DNA from: Verrucomicrobiota bacterium
Lineage (GTDB): Bacteria; Verrucomicrobiota; Verrucomicrobiia; Opitutales; Opitutaceae
Reading direction: 5' to 3'
Length of the DNA: 64,000 nt
NCBI GenBank assembly: GCA_023428905.1
Contig: JAEYWP010000022.1
Coordinates: 248,001 to 312,000, forward strand
Both the position numbers and the translations under genes were made by a program. Positions 39,949-47,784 of this stretch are shown here, one piece after another; the first letter of the stretch is position 1; each line of letters begins with the position of its first letter. Below the pieces are notes generated by a model. It was not told the origin of the DNA and did not search any database. It saw nothing but the letters and a program-made list of their open reading frames with translations.

Positions 39949-40331
39949 CAAGTGGGGAAGGATGAGACGTCTCGCCGTCAGCGGATGTTAGAAACCTGAG
40001 TCGGATCAGAGGTGAGTTGATTGAGGATGGAAACGGATCCGGAGGGAGGACGGGTTGTTTATTTTGTGGCTGGCGCTGGGGCAGTCGATGGATGAGAGCG
40101 TGTATCCCTGGCGGTATGACAATGCTGGGGATTGGGTCTGCCCATCCGGGTCAACCTGTGTTTATCCGCGGTCAAGATGGACCGGTCGTTCAGCCGTGAG
40201 GGTGCGAGTGGCCAGCGGGCGGCGCGGACCTTTGTGTTCTTTCCTGGTCATTTCCTTGCGGGTCGGCTGGCCGCAACTTCAAGAACAAAGACATTGACAC
40301 AAGAAACAAAACAGCGGTGTGTGGTGGGGTA

Positions 40332-41855
40332 ATGAGCACGGAAACCGGGAGGCAATGCGGGCGGGCGGGTGTGTGTCGGTGGTGGGGTGTGGCGCTGCTT
40401 TTGGTCTTTTTCTGCCGGTGTCTCTCGGCGCAATCGGTGCCTGTGGGGGAGCGCGCGGCGGGGGAGGAGGGGTGGTCGACCGATTTGTTGGCGCGCCTGC
40501 TCGATCCTCCCACGTCCGGCGATGGCCCCTCTCGAGAGGGGGGCATGGTTTTGCGGTCGTACCAACTTCAGACCCTGCGCCTTGGCAGCCCCGGCCGGGC
40601 CACCCATCTCGTGAATATCCTGCGTCGGATGTTGCCGCCCGATAGTCGGGTGACGGAGGACGGTGAGGGCAATGCGCTGCACGTGCTCAGCTCGACCCGT
40701 GCGCAGGAGGCGGCTTTGGAATTCATTTCGTCAATGGATGTACCGACGGAGGTGTCGGTCGAGCGGGCCCAGGTCATGCCGGACGAGGTGAGGCGTGCAT
40801 TGGAGGCCCTGGCCGCAACGCGTCCAGACGCCGAGCAGTTGCGCGCGGCGGTGCAAGAGAGCCTGCGCCGCTCTGAGGAGACGGTGGCGCGCAGCCTCGA
40901 GCGGGCGCGTGAGGAATCGCGAGCGGATCTCCGCACCCTTCTGCTGCGGGGACTGTTCGCCCTGGCGATTTGCCTGCTTCTGCTGGGTGCCTGGGTTTGG
41001 CGCGGGCATCGCTCTGTGGCGCGCGGCCTCCGTGACGCGCAGGCGTCGTCCCTCGCCCTGATGCCTGCGCAGGGAATGGAGGCGGTGCTCGGCGTGAGCC
41101 GAGACCAGCAGGATCGCACGCGTGAGCTTCAGGCGCTGATGGAGAGTCTGAGTATCGCCTACCAGGCCGATCGGCAGCGCAACGTCCTGATGGTTGAGAC
41201 GGTGGCGAAACGGCAGGAGGAGCTTGGGCGCGCGGTGGAGGACCTGGTCGAATTGCGGCGCGGGGTGGGCGAGACCGTTGGCCGGGCCTTCCTTGAGCTG
41301 AACCGCGATGCCATTGATGACATCCTGCGAGCGGCGTCGGACACCCTCACCACACAAGCTCGCGAAGTGGGGGAGATGGCGCGTTCCGCCGGGCAGCGGA
41401 TGGAGGAAACGGCGTCGCGGTTGGAGGTGCAGAATGCCAGGACACAGGCATTGGCGGAAGAACTGGAACGGACGCAACGGGAGGTGGATGCCCTTTTTGA
41501 GAGGCTCCGGACCGCCCAGGAGGACGCAGCTGCCGCCCAACGTGAGGCACACGAGCAACGTCGCCTGGCGCTGGAAAAGACGACGGAGCTGTCGCGCAAA
41601 GAGGCGGCTTTGGCGGGTTTGTCGCTGCTGATGCAGGAGCCCGTCAGCGAGATTCTCAACAACCTCCAGAAGATTCCCTCCCCAGGCGACGGTGCTGCGT
41701 GTGCGCCGCCGGAAGACCCCGCAGTCTCGGAGGACGGCATCCCCACGCTAGACAATCCCCGCACCGGCAGCCCGTCGGCGTTGAGCCCGATGGAGCCATC
41801 CACCGATAGCCCATGTCCGCCGACCTTTCATTTTCGCATCACGCCGGCAGCCTAG
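40332..41855 (+). CDS. secretin N-like subdomain fused to a membrane-anchored coiled coil
   Basis: A 507-residue protein. A signal or anchor segment at about 19-35 is followed by a small domain at 70-135 (LRSYQLQTLRLGSP, VNILRRMLPPDSRVTEDGEGNALHVL, ALEFISSMDVP) that matches the N1/NolW-like fold of secretins. Then comes a helix-rich region, a transmembrane segment near 210-228 (LLLRGLFALAICLLLLGAWV) and a long coiled coil (about 245-440). There is no secretin barrel. I chose ATG at 40332. The last 43 bases overlap the next gene. It may connect the periplasmic ring to cytoplasmic parts; this is inference. Confidence 0.55.
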   Translation: MSTETGRQCGRAGVCRWWGVALLLVFFCRCLSAQSVPVGERAAGEEGWSTDLLARLLDPPTSGDGPSREGGMVLRSYQLQTLRLGSPGRATHLVNILRRMLPPDSRVTEDGEGNALHVLSSTRAQEAALEFISSMDVPTEVSVERAQVMPDEVRRALEALAATRPDAEQLRAAVQESLRRSEETVARSLERAREESRADLRTLLLRGLFALAICLLLLGAWVWRGHRSVARGLRDAQASSLALMPAQGMEAVLGVSRDQQDRTRELQALMESLSIAYQADRQRNVLMVETVAKRQEELGRAVEDLVELRRGVGETVGRAFLELNRDAIDDILRAASDTLTTQAREVGEMARSAGQRMEETASRLEVQNARTQALAEELERTQREVDALFERLRTAQEDAAAAQREAHEQRRLALEKTTELSRKEAALAGLSLLMQEPVSEILNNLQKIPSPGDGAACAPPEDPAVSEDGIPTLDNPRTGSPSALSPMEPSTDSPCPPTFHFRITPAA

Positions 41856-42469
41856 GTGCGCCCGGGTTCCGCGATCAGCTGCGGCGCCTTGAATCGCTGC
41901 AAACCCTGATGATCCAGGGTGGGCAGGTGGTCGCCGAGGTCGCCGAGTTCATGGTGAGAGCACGGGCGGAGCTTGCTGCCTTTCAGGAGGAGCAGCGCGT
42001 TGTCTCCGAGAGCCAGCGTCAATTGGACCAGGAAAAGGCTGAACTGGTTGCGCGGGTCGCCTCGCTCGAAGACGCACTTGCAGGTGCCGAGGATCGGCTC
42101 TCTCAACGTGAACTGTTGCTGGGCTCCCTGCGTCAACAGCAGGAGCGCCAGGATGCGACGGGAGGGCCCGAGCGTCGGGAGCTGGAGCAGCGGGTCAATA
42201 ATTCCGAGAGATGTCTGAGTGAGGCGCAGGCGAGGATCGCCGCCCTCGAACGCGCTCTCGCGGCGGAGCGGAAGGCGCGGGAACTCGGGCTATCCCAGGC
42301 GCGCGAGGCAGCAGCGGCTGCACACCCCGGCGAAATGGATGCCGTCAGGAATCGTCTGGCCGCCCTCGAGCAGCAACTTGCCTCCGAACGCGAGCGGCGT
42401 ACCCGCCTCATGGAGGTCGTCAGGACCGCTGAGGTGCGGGTGGCGGAGCGTAGCCCTCTTTCCTCATGA
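41813..42469 (+). CDS. soluble coiled-coil protein
   Basis: A 218-residue protein, helical and heptad-rich nearly throughout (LAAFQEEQRVVSESQRQLDQ, LAALEQQLASERERRTRL), with no signal peptide or membrane segment. Its start lies 43 bases inside the preceding gene, in another frame, and its stop overlaps the next gene by ATGA, so translational coupling is likely. It probably packs against the coiled coil of the preceding protein. No family recognised. Confidence 0.55.
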   Translation: MSADLSFSHHAGSLGAPGFRDQLRRLESLQTLMIQGGQVVAEVAEFMVRARAELAAFQEEQRVVSESQRQLDQEKAELVARVASLEDALAGAEDRLSQRELLLGSLRQQQERQDATGGPERRELEQRVNNSERCLSEAQARIAALERALAAERKARELGLSQAREAAAAAHPGEMDAVRNRLAALEQQLASERERRTRLMEVVRTAEVRVAERSPLSS

Positions 42470-43167
42470 AACCTCTCCGCTGGCTTTCGTTTCTCTGCTG
42501 TTTTCCCGTGGTTTCTGTGCTGCACGCGGCTGTACCGCCAGACGCCGAAGACGCCTTGCCTTCGCCACCCGAGCCTTCGGTCGGGACACCGGGAATCCCT
42601 GCGACGGCCTCCGTTCGGCCCTCGCTAGCGGACGAAACACCGGAGCCCCGACCGCACGCGGCGCCGGTGGAGACAGCGTCCGCAGCTCAGACGCCTGGAG
42701 ATAACGGTTCACCCTGGTGGACGGTGGGCACTCCTTTCACGCTTCGGGCGCGCGCTCACTCGGAACAGCTCGTGACTGAGGAGTATGGCCGGGCTGACGA
42801 AGACCCCGGTCAATGGACCGAACGCCTGACCTACCAACGGATTTTCCTCCCAAGGCCAACGGCTTCGGATGCGTTTGTGGCGTTCCTCAAGGAGCAACTG
42901 GCCATGCAGGGAGCCTCACCGAAGCTCCGGCTGGTGCGGCAGGGTAGAGCCGCGTCTGTATTCGGGATTCACTACGCCGCCACCGCTTCTCGCGAGGAAC
43001 AGTTCAGCGTCGTCCTGGTGGCGATCCCGGATCCACGGCAGCCTGCGCAGGTTCATCTGGTGGAGTATCTGATCAGTCCCGCCCGCCTTGCGCCGGAGGC
43101 GGCGGAGGTGGGTGTGAAGCGCTGGCAGGCGCGTTTCCTTTCCCAGGCGTCCTCCCTCGAGCGCTGA
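42466..43167 (+). CDS. secreted protein of unknown function
   Basis: A 233-residue protein with a signal peptide (residues 3-21, VSVLHAAVPP). Proline- and alanine-rich at 25-80, then a mixed domain (TERLTYQRIFLPRP, AFVAFLKEQLAMQG, FSVVLVAIPDPRQPAQVHLVEYLIS). It is the last gene of the plus-strand secretion-like run and is coupled to the previous gene by ATGA. Its stop lies 7 bases from that of the convergent kinase gene. No family recognised. Confidence 0.55.
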   Translation: MKPLRWLSFLCCFPVVSVLHAAVPPDAEDALPSPPEPSVGTPGIPATASVRPSLADETPEPRPHAAPVETASAAQTPGDNGSPWWTVGTPFTLRARAHSEQLVTEEYGRADEDPGQWTERLTYQRIFLPRPTASDAFVAFLKEQLAMQGASPKLRLVRQGRAASVFGIHYAATASREEQFSVVLVAIPDPRQPAQVHLVEYLISPARLAPEAAEVGVKRWQARFLSQASSLER

Positions 43168-43174
43168 CCCTCGG

Positions 43175-44803
43175 CTAGACTGCGGCAAGCGGCTGCAGCG
43201 ACGCGTGAACCGCGGCCGCCAGTTCGGCGAGTTCCAGCGGTTTCTGGTGCACCGTCCGAATGCCCGCTTCCGCGAGCAGGGCGGGATCCAGTCCCTCACC
43301 CCGCCCGGTGACGAGCAGGATCGGCAGCTCGGGCCGCGCCGCGGAGACCGCGGCGGCGAGCTCCGTGCCGGGAATCCCAGGCATGGCCTGATCGGTGATC
43401 AGCACGTCATACGTCTCTGGATGCTCGGCAAAACGCCGGAGCGCCCGGACGCTGCTTGTCTCGAGCGACACATGGTAGCCGAGGTGTTCCAGATGGCGCG
43501 CCGTAGCCGCGCCCAGGGCGGTGTCGTCCTCGACGAGGAGGATCCGCTCGCCATTGCCCAGTTGAAGGTCCGGAGAAACGGTTGCCGGCTCCACATCGGA
43601 GTCGGTGACGCGGGGAAGCAGGAGCGTGAGGATTGCACCGCCGTGAATACCCTGGTTCGCCGCAGTGATGCAGCCGCCATGAGACTTCACGATCCCGTGC
43701 ACGACGGAGAGACCAAGTCCTGTACCCTCGCCAGGTGCCTTGGTCGTGAAAAAGGGATCGAACACGCGGTCGAGTGTCTCCGGTGCGAAACCCTTGCCGT
43801 CATCCTGGAAGATGACTCGCGCCAGCGAGGCGCCAGGCGGAACGGAGGGCATGGCCGCGAGTTGGGTCGCCGTCGGATGAAAGGCGTCCACCTGCACCCG
43901 AATACGCCCCTTGTGGTGCTTCAGCGCCTGCAGGGCGTTGTTCGTAAGATTGATCACAACCTGGCAGAGCTGGGCCCGATCGGCGCAGACTAGGATGGGG
44001 TCCGCCGCGCAGTGTACCTCCCATTCGATGGTGGTGGGTGTGCCGGCACGGGCGAGGCGCAAGGCTGCCTGCACTTCCTCTTGGAGGACAATGACCTTTC
44101 GCTGCGGAGACTGCTGCCGGCTGAACGCCAGAATCTGCCGAACCAGGTCGCGCGCGCGATGTGAGGACTTGAGGATCTGGTGAAGGTCAGAGCGGGGTTG
44201 GTCGTGCGCCACGGCCGTGAGGGCAAGCTCTGCGTACCCGATGATCGTACCGAGGATATTGTTGAAGTCGTGAGCGATTCCGCCCGCCAGCGTGCCGATC
44301 GCTTCCATTTTTTGGGCCTGAGCCAGCTGGTGCTCCAGGCCGCGGTTATCTTCCTCCGCGCGCACCTGCTCGGAGATGTCGACCACGGTACCCGCCATCC
44401 GCGTGGGTTCTCCCGCTGCATCCCACACCGCCTGCCCGCAGACGCGGAACCAACGGTATCCGTCCTCCCGCGTGAGGATCCGGCATCTCAGGTCGTAGGG
44501 TTGCCGTGCATACAGATGGGCCGTGATTGCCTGCTCCATCCGCGGGCGATCTTCCGGATGCAGCAGCGCGATAAACGCCTCTATCCGCGTGATGCGGAGC
44601 TCCTCAGGATCGTTGCGCCCAAGGAGGTCCTGCAGACGCGGAGAGGTATAAAGTTCGCCCGAGCGCACGTCACAATCCCACAGCCCGGCGCCCGATCCGG
44701 CCATGGCCAGCTGATAACGCTCCTCGCTCCGGCGAAGGGAATCCAGGGTCGCCTGGAGGAGGTGTTCCCGCGCCTCACTGTGGAGAGGATCGTCGTTTTT
44801 CAT
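43175..44803 (-). CDS. hybrid histidine kinase, PAS-HisKA-HATPase-REC
   Basis: A 542-residue soluble sensor kinase. A PAS_3-type sensor at about 30-150 is followed by the dimerisation helix with phospho-acceptor His178 (GGIAHDFNNILG), HATPase motifs (NLTNNALQAL, DDGKGF, GEGTGLGLSVVHGIV) and a C-terminal receiver (ILLVEDD, phospho-Asp in LITDQAMPG, later K in HQKPLE). The NtrB-like HDFNN box is typical of this group. The ATG at 44803 overlaps the stop of the response regulator upstream (ATGA), so both are one operon. An upstream extension of 52 codons was rejected because it would lie inside that regulator. Confidence 0.93.
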   Translation of the reverse strand: MKNDDPLHSEAREHLLQATLDSLRRSEERYQLAMAGSGAGLWDCDVRSGELYTSPRLQDLLGRNDPEELRITRIEAFIALLHPEDRPRMEQAITAHLYARQPYDLRCRILTREDGYRWFRVCGQAVWDAAGEPTRMAGTVVDISEQVRAEEDNRGLEHQLAQAQKMEAIGTLAGGIAHDFNNILGTIIGYAELALTAVAHDQPRSDLHQILKSSHRARDLVRQILAFSRQQSPQRKVIVLQEEVQAALRLARAGTPTTIEWEVHCAADPILVCADRAQLCQVVINLTNNALQALKHHKGRIRVQVDAFHPTATQLAAMPSVPPGASLARVIFQDDGKGFAPETLDRVFDPFFTTKAPGEGTGLGLSVVHGIVKSHGGCITAANQGIHGGAILTLLLPRVTDSDVEPATVSPDLQLGNGERILLVEDDTALGAATARHLEHLGYHVSLETSSVRALRRFAEHPETYDVLITDQAMPGIPGTELAAAVSAARPELPILLVTGRGEGLDPALLAEAGIRTVHQKPLELAELAAAVHASLQPLAAV

Positions 44804-45234
44804 CAGGGGCCGCGGCAGACCGAATGGACGCAGTCGAGGAGCTCGTCGGACGTAAAGGGTTTGGCAAGGACGCGCGCCGCACCGAGGCAACGCGCGGAGT
44901 TGAGCGTGTCGCGATGGCTCAGCATTCCTCCACCCGAAATCGCAATCACCGGCATGCAAAAACGCTCCCTGCGCAATTCGAGGAGCGTCTCGAAGCCATC
45001 CTGCTCTGGCATGAGGATGTCCATCACAATGACGGACGGTTGGAAGCGGCGCGCAGCGGCGAGGCCTTCGATGCCGTTGCTGGCTGTGATGACCTCGTAG
45101 TTCGCCATGCTCAGCATCATCGCGATCAACCGGCGAATGTCCTCATTATCTTCCACCACGAGCACGCGAGGTGCACACGATGCGTCCGGCGCAGGTGTCG
45201 AGGGGAGGGGTTGGGAGGTGGAGGAAGTCGGCAT
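44803..45234 (-). CDS. single-domain response regulator
   Basis: A 143-residue protein: a Ser/Pro-rich tail of about 22 residues, then a REC domain (RVLVVEDNEDI, phospho-Asp in VIVMDILMPEQDG, signalling Lys in LAKPFT). No output domain. The partner of the hybrid kinase by operon. The start is ATG at 45234, immediately after a hairpin and T-run with no SD sequence. Confidence 0.9.
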   Translation of the reverse strand: MPTSSTSQPLPSTPAPDASCAPRVLVVEDNEDIRRLIAMMLSMANYEVITASNGIEGLAAARRFQPSVIVMDILMPEQDGFETLLELRRERFCMPVIAISGGGMLSHRDTLNSARCLGAARVLAKPFTSDELLDCVHSVCRGP

Positions 45235-45235
45235 G

Positions 45236-45295
45236 GTAAAAACAAAAAAGGCACGAGCGATGCGCACCCCCGGGGTACATTTCGATCGTGCCTTT
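45236..45295 (-). terminator. terminator-like hairpin abutting the response-regulator start
   Basis: On the minus strand aaaggcacga and tcgtgccttt form a 10-bp stem that extends imperfectly inward, followed by T6-G-T5 and then ACC-ATG. It has the form of an intrinsic terminator or attenuator for the kinase operon. The same arms read on the plus strand carry no T-run. Confidence 0.7.
45250..45263 (+). promoter_or_regulatory. sigma-54-like -24/-12 element
   Basis: GGCACG-N4-ATGC matches the sigma-54 pattern (T)GGCACG-N4-TTGC in 10 of the defined bases, with GG and GC at the required spacing. It points towards the gene at 45416. The site overlaps the arm of the hairpin above, so the match may be a by-product of that structure. 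Confidence 0.25.
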
Positions 45296-45415
45296 GCTTG
45301 CGGACCAGGTGTCCGCCCGGATCAGGCGACCTCAGCCGAGCTGAAGCCTTGTTGGTTCCATCGGCGCAATCGCGCCGGACTTTAGTCGGAGATGGGTTGA
45401 GACGAAGAGCAGAGA

Positions 45416-46165
45416 GTGAAGTCCGATGTCGCCCCCCCATGCGCCCCCGCCGCCGACCCGATCGGTGACGTCGCGCATGATTTCAACAATATCCTCGCCT
45501 CCATCCTGTGCTACGCGGCGCTGCTGAAGTACGACGTGAAGGGACAGCCGCAGGCGGAGGAGCATCTGGCAGAGGTGGTCCGTTCGGCTCAGCGAGGCAA
45601 AGAGCGGGTACGCGACCTCATGGCCCGCCACGGCGGGGTGGGGCGCCCGGCCGTCATGACGACGCTCAGCCGTGCACCCATGTCCAGGCCTGCAGCTCCC
45701 TCCGCCGCGGACGCGGACGACCTGGAGCGCGGAAACGGGGAACACGTTTTGTTAGTGGACGATGAGGCCGGTCTGGCAGGCGTCGAAAAGCGGCTGCTCG
45801 AACTGCTCGGCTACCGTGTCTCGGTCTTTACCTGCAGCGAGGCGGCGCGCGATAGCTTCCTTCGCTCACCTGCATCCTTCGACCTGCTGCTCGCCGACCA
45901 AGCAATGCCGGGCCTGTCGGGCTTCGAACTCGCGGCGATCGTCAAACGGGTGCGTCCGACCCTGCCGGTTTTGATCGCGACCGGTTATATCGGTCGGGTG
46001 GACCCGACCAAGGCGGCCGCAGACGGTGTGGATGAGATCCTGAGCAAACCGTTCAGCCGTGAATCACTCGCTGGGGCGGTTAAACGCTCACTGGACAAGT
46101 CACGTCACCACTCTACGGTGACAGCGGCGCCCGTGCCCACGGCTACGGCCGAAGGGTCGGGGTGA
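45416..46165 (+). CDS. HisKA-like segment fused directly to a receiver domain, no ATPase domain
   Basis: A 249-residue protein. The N-terminal helix has the phospho-acceptor box VAHDFNNILASILCYAALLK with His21 and a second helix (AEEHLAEVVRSAQRGKERVRDLMA), then the HATPase domain is absent. A linker of about 30 residues leads to a REC domain (ENVLLVDDEAG-like start, phospho-Asp in LLADQAMPG, Lys in LSKPFS). The start is GTG at 45416. It resembles the kinase at 43175 with its catalytic domain deleted. It may accept phosphoryl groups from another kinase, or dimerise with one. Confidence 0.8.
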   Translation: MKSDVAPPCAPAADPIGDVAHDFNNILASILCYAALLKYDVKGQPQAEEHLAEVVRSAQRGKERVRDLMARHGGVGRPAVMTTLSRAPMSRPAAPSAADADDLERGNGEHVLLVDDEAGLAGVEKRLLELLGYRVSVFTCSEAARDSFLRSPASFDLLLADQAMPGLSGFELAAIVKRVRPTLPVLIATGYIGRVDPTKAAADGVDEILSKPFSRESLAGAVKRSLDKSRHHSTVTAAPVPTATAEGSG

Positions 46166-46172
46166 CGCTCAC

Positions 46173-46919
46173 ATGCAGTCTCACGGGAAAATTTTGATTG
46201 CGGACGACGAAAGCTCGTTCGCCCGGCCTCTCGCGGAGCTTTTTCGGCTCGAGGGTTTCGAGACCGCCTGCGCCCCAGACGCGGCGGCCGCGCAAGAACT
46301 GCTGAGCCACGCGTCGTTCGATCTCCTCATTTCCGATATCAATATGCCCGGCAACACGGGCCTGGAGCTGCTGACGCAGTTATCCCCGGAAGCGCAGGGA
46401 ATGCCGGTGATCCTGCTCACAGGCCGCCCGACGGTCGAGACGGCGGTCAAATCCGTTGGCCTCTCGGTGGTCGCTTACCTGATCAAGCCGCCTGACTTCG
46501 ACGAGCTCCTCACCACCGCCAGGCAGGCCATCAGCAATTACCGCGCATTGCGCGCGGCGCGCAGCAGCCGCGACAGCCTGCAGCGGTGGTGCCGGGAGCT
46601 CGAGCAGCTCGAACACGGGCTGCGGAAGAGCCCGGGCGCTCCCGGCTCCCAGTCCGTGGCCGACTTTGTCACCCTTACCGTCGGCAATCTCATGAACTCC
46701 TTGATCGAGTTCCAGCGCATGGCCCACCTGCTCGGCACAGTGGAGCGTTCCAAGGACTCGGTCGAACAGGCGACGGTTTTGCACACCCTCGGAAGGGCAG
46801 TAGAGGTACTTGAGCGGACCAGAAGAAATTTTAAATCGACCGAGCTCCGCGACCTGCGGCTAGAGCTGGAAGAGTTGCTCAAAGCCGTGCAGGAACGGCG
46901 CGGTATCCAACCGGGATAG
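46173..46919 (+). CDS. response regulator with helical C-terminal extension
   Basis: A 248-residue protein. REC domain at 5-125 with phospho-Asp55 (LLISDINMPG), Thr in LLTGRP and Lys in LIKPPD. The C-terminal 120 residues are helical and carry no DNA-binding or enzymatic motif that I recognise. It follows the HisKA-REC gene by seven bases, so they are probably one transcript. The output is likely by protein contact. Confidence 0.85.
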   Translation: MQSHGKILIADDESSFARPLAELFRLEGFETACAPDAAAAQELLSHASFDLLISDINMPGNTGLELLTQLSPEAQGMPVILLTGRPTVETAVKSVGLSVVAYLIKPPDFDELLTTARQAISNYRALRAARSSRDSLQRWCRELEQLEHGLRKSPGAPGSQSVADFVTLTVGNLMNSLIEFQRMAHLLGTVERSKDSVEQATVLHTLGRAVEVLERTRRNFKSTELRDLRLELEELLKAVQERRGIQPG

Positions 46920-46987
46920 GGATAAGTCCTCGCGGTGGTGCGGATTTTACTAAACCGCGCACGCCGGGGGCCGAACATTACCTCAGG

Positions 46988-47090
46988 CTCACAGCTCGGC
47001 TGTGGGCGCCGTTCCCCGGCAGGACTTTGGGCCTGCAAGCGAAGGCACAACTGAACTCACCCTCTCGGAGGGTGGTTCGGTTGTGCCTTC
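46988..47090 (+). ncRNA. structured leader region upstream of the chemotaxis operon
   Basis: Three hairpins in a row: cacagc/gctgtg (46990-47004), gcagg/cctgc (47019-47036) and a long one at 47041-47090 whose arms gaaggcacaa and ttgtgccttc continue almost without break to a three-base loop (more than 20 pairs). It lies 38 bases before the STAS gene and could be its 5' leader. No known riboswitch was recognised and a role is inference. Confidence 0.35.
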
Positions 47091-47127
47091 GTCGCGTCCA
47101 GGGGGGACGGATCGGCTACCCACCCAC

Positions 47128-47409
47128 ATGCAACCCTCCACCTCCCCTCTCCATCCGCTTCCGGCGGAGCTGACCGTAGGCCAGTCTGCGTCCCTGCGTT
47201 CGTGCCTGCTGAACGCGCTCGCAGGCGGGCAGCCGCTCGCACTCGACGGATCGTGCGTGGCCGCAGTGGATACCATCGGGATTCAGGTTCTCGCAGCCGC
47301 GCGGCAGTCGGCAGCCGCTGCCGGGATCGAGTGGCGCATTTCGGCCCCCTCCGCCGCCCTCCGCGAGCATGCCCGGGCGGGCGGCCTCGAGCGGGCGCTT
47401 GGCCTCTGA
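47128..47409 (+). CDS. STAS-domain protein
   Basis: A 93-residue STAS (anti-sigma-antagonist type) protein: ALDGSCVAAVDTIGIQVLAAARQ followed by IEWRISAPSAALREHARAGGLERAL. The Ser/Thr at the usual phosphorylation position is present as Thr in DTIG. The start is ATG at 47128; a longer frame would cross the hairpin region. It heads the chemotaxis operon, seven bases before cheY. STAS proteins linked to che genes in other bacteria are of uncertain role, sometimes tied to receptor or kinase modulation. Confidence 0.8.
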   Translation: MQPSTSPLHPLPAELTVGQSASLRSCLLNALAGGQPLALDGSCVAAVDTIGIQVLAAARQSAAAAGIEWRISAPSAALREHARAGGLERALGL

Positions 47410-47415
47410 TCTTCC

Positions 47416-47781
47416 ATGAGCAAAACAATCCTCACGATCGATGACTCGGCCAGTGTGCGGCAAATGGTGGCCTTCACCCTGCGGCGCGCCGGCTATACGG
47501 TGATCGAAGCCGGCGACGGGGTCGACGGTCTGGCCGCCGCGCAACGGGAGACGGTTCACATGGTGATCACCGATCTGAACATGCCCCGGATGGACGGAAT
47601 CGAGTGTATCCGCCAGCTGCGGGCCCTGCCTGCGTCCAAATTCATCCCCATCGTGATGCTCACCACGGAGTCGCAGCCCGAGCGCAAGCAGGAGGGGCGA
47701 GCCGCGGGAGCGACGGGTTGGATCGTGAAGCCGTTCACTCCGGAGCAGTTGCTCGGCGTGGTCCAAAAAGTCCTCCGCTGA
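47416..47781 (+). CDS. cheY: chemotaxis response regulator CheY
   Basis: A 121-residue single receiver: acidic pair ILTIDDSASVR, phospho-Asp53 in ITDLNMPRMDG, Thr in MLTTES and Lys in IVKPFT. It lies four bases before cheA and is the natural substrate of its kinase activity. In a motile cell it would bind the flagellar switch; no flagellar gene lies in the window. Confidence 0.93.
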   Translation: MSKTILTIDDSASVRQMVAFTLRRAGYTVIEAGDGVDGLAAAQRETVHMVITDLNMPRMDGIECIRQLRALPASKFIPIVMLTTESQPERKQEGRAAGATGWIVKPFTPEQLLGVVQKVLR

Positions 47782-47784
47782 GTC

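Larger units (their letters stand above)
39701..40331. other. 631-base gap within the secretion-like cluster
   Basis: No gene with family resemblance. Its contents: a two-part hairpin (39766-39810), decayed copies of an extragenic repeat (39832-39948) and, further on (about 40019-40190), weaker echoes of the same words (gaggatggaaacggatcc, gtgtttatccgcgg). The AT-rich stretch at 40281-40320 just before the next gene is a likely promoter. Confidence 0.5.

Noticed and set aside
34422..43167. Integrative conjugative element or prophage
   Set aside because: No integrase, relaxase, tRNA target, attachment repeats or replication gene; base composition looks like the flanks.
47002..47127. N-terminal extension of the STAS gene
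   Set aside because: It would translate through the large hairpin and adds 42 residues with no resemblance to STAS proteins.
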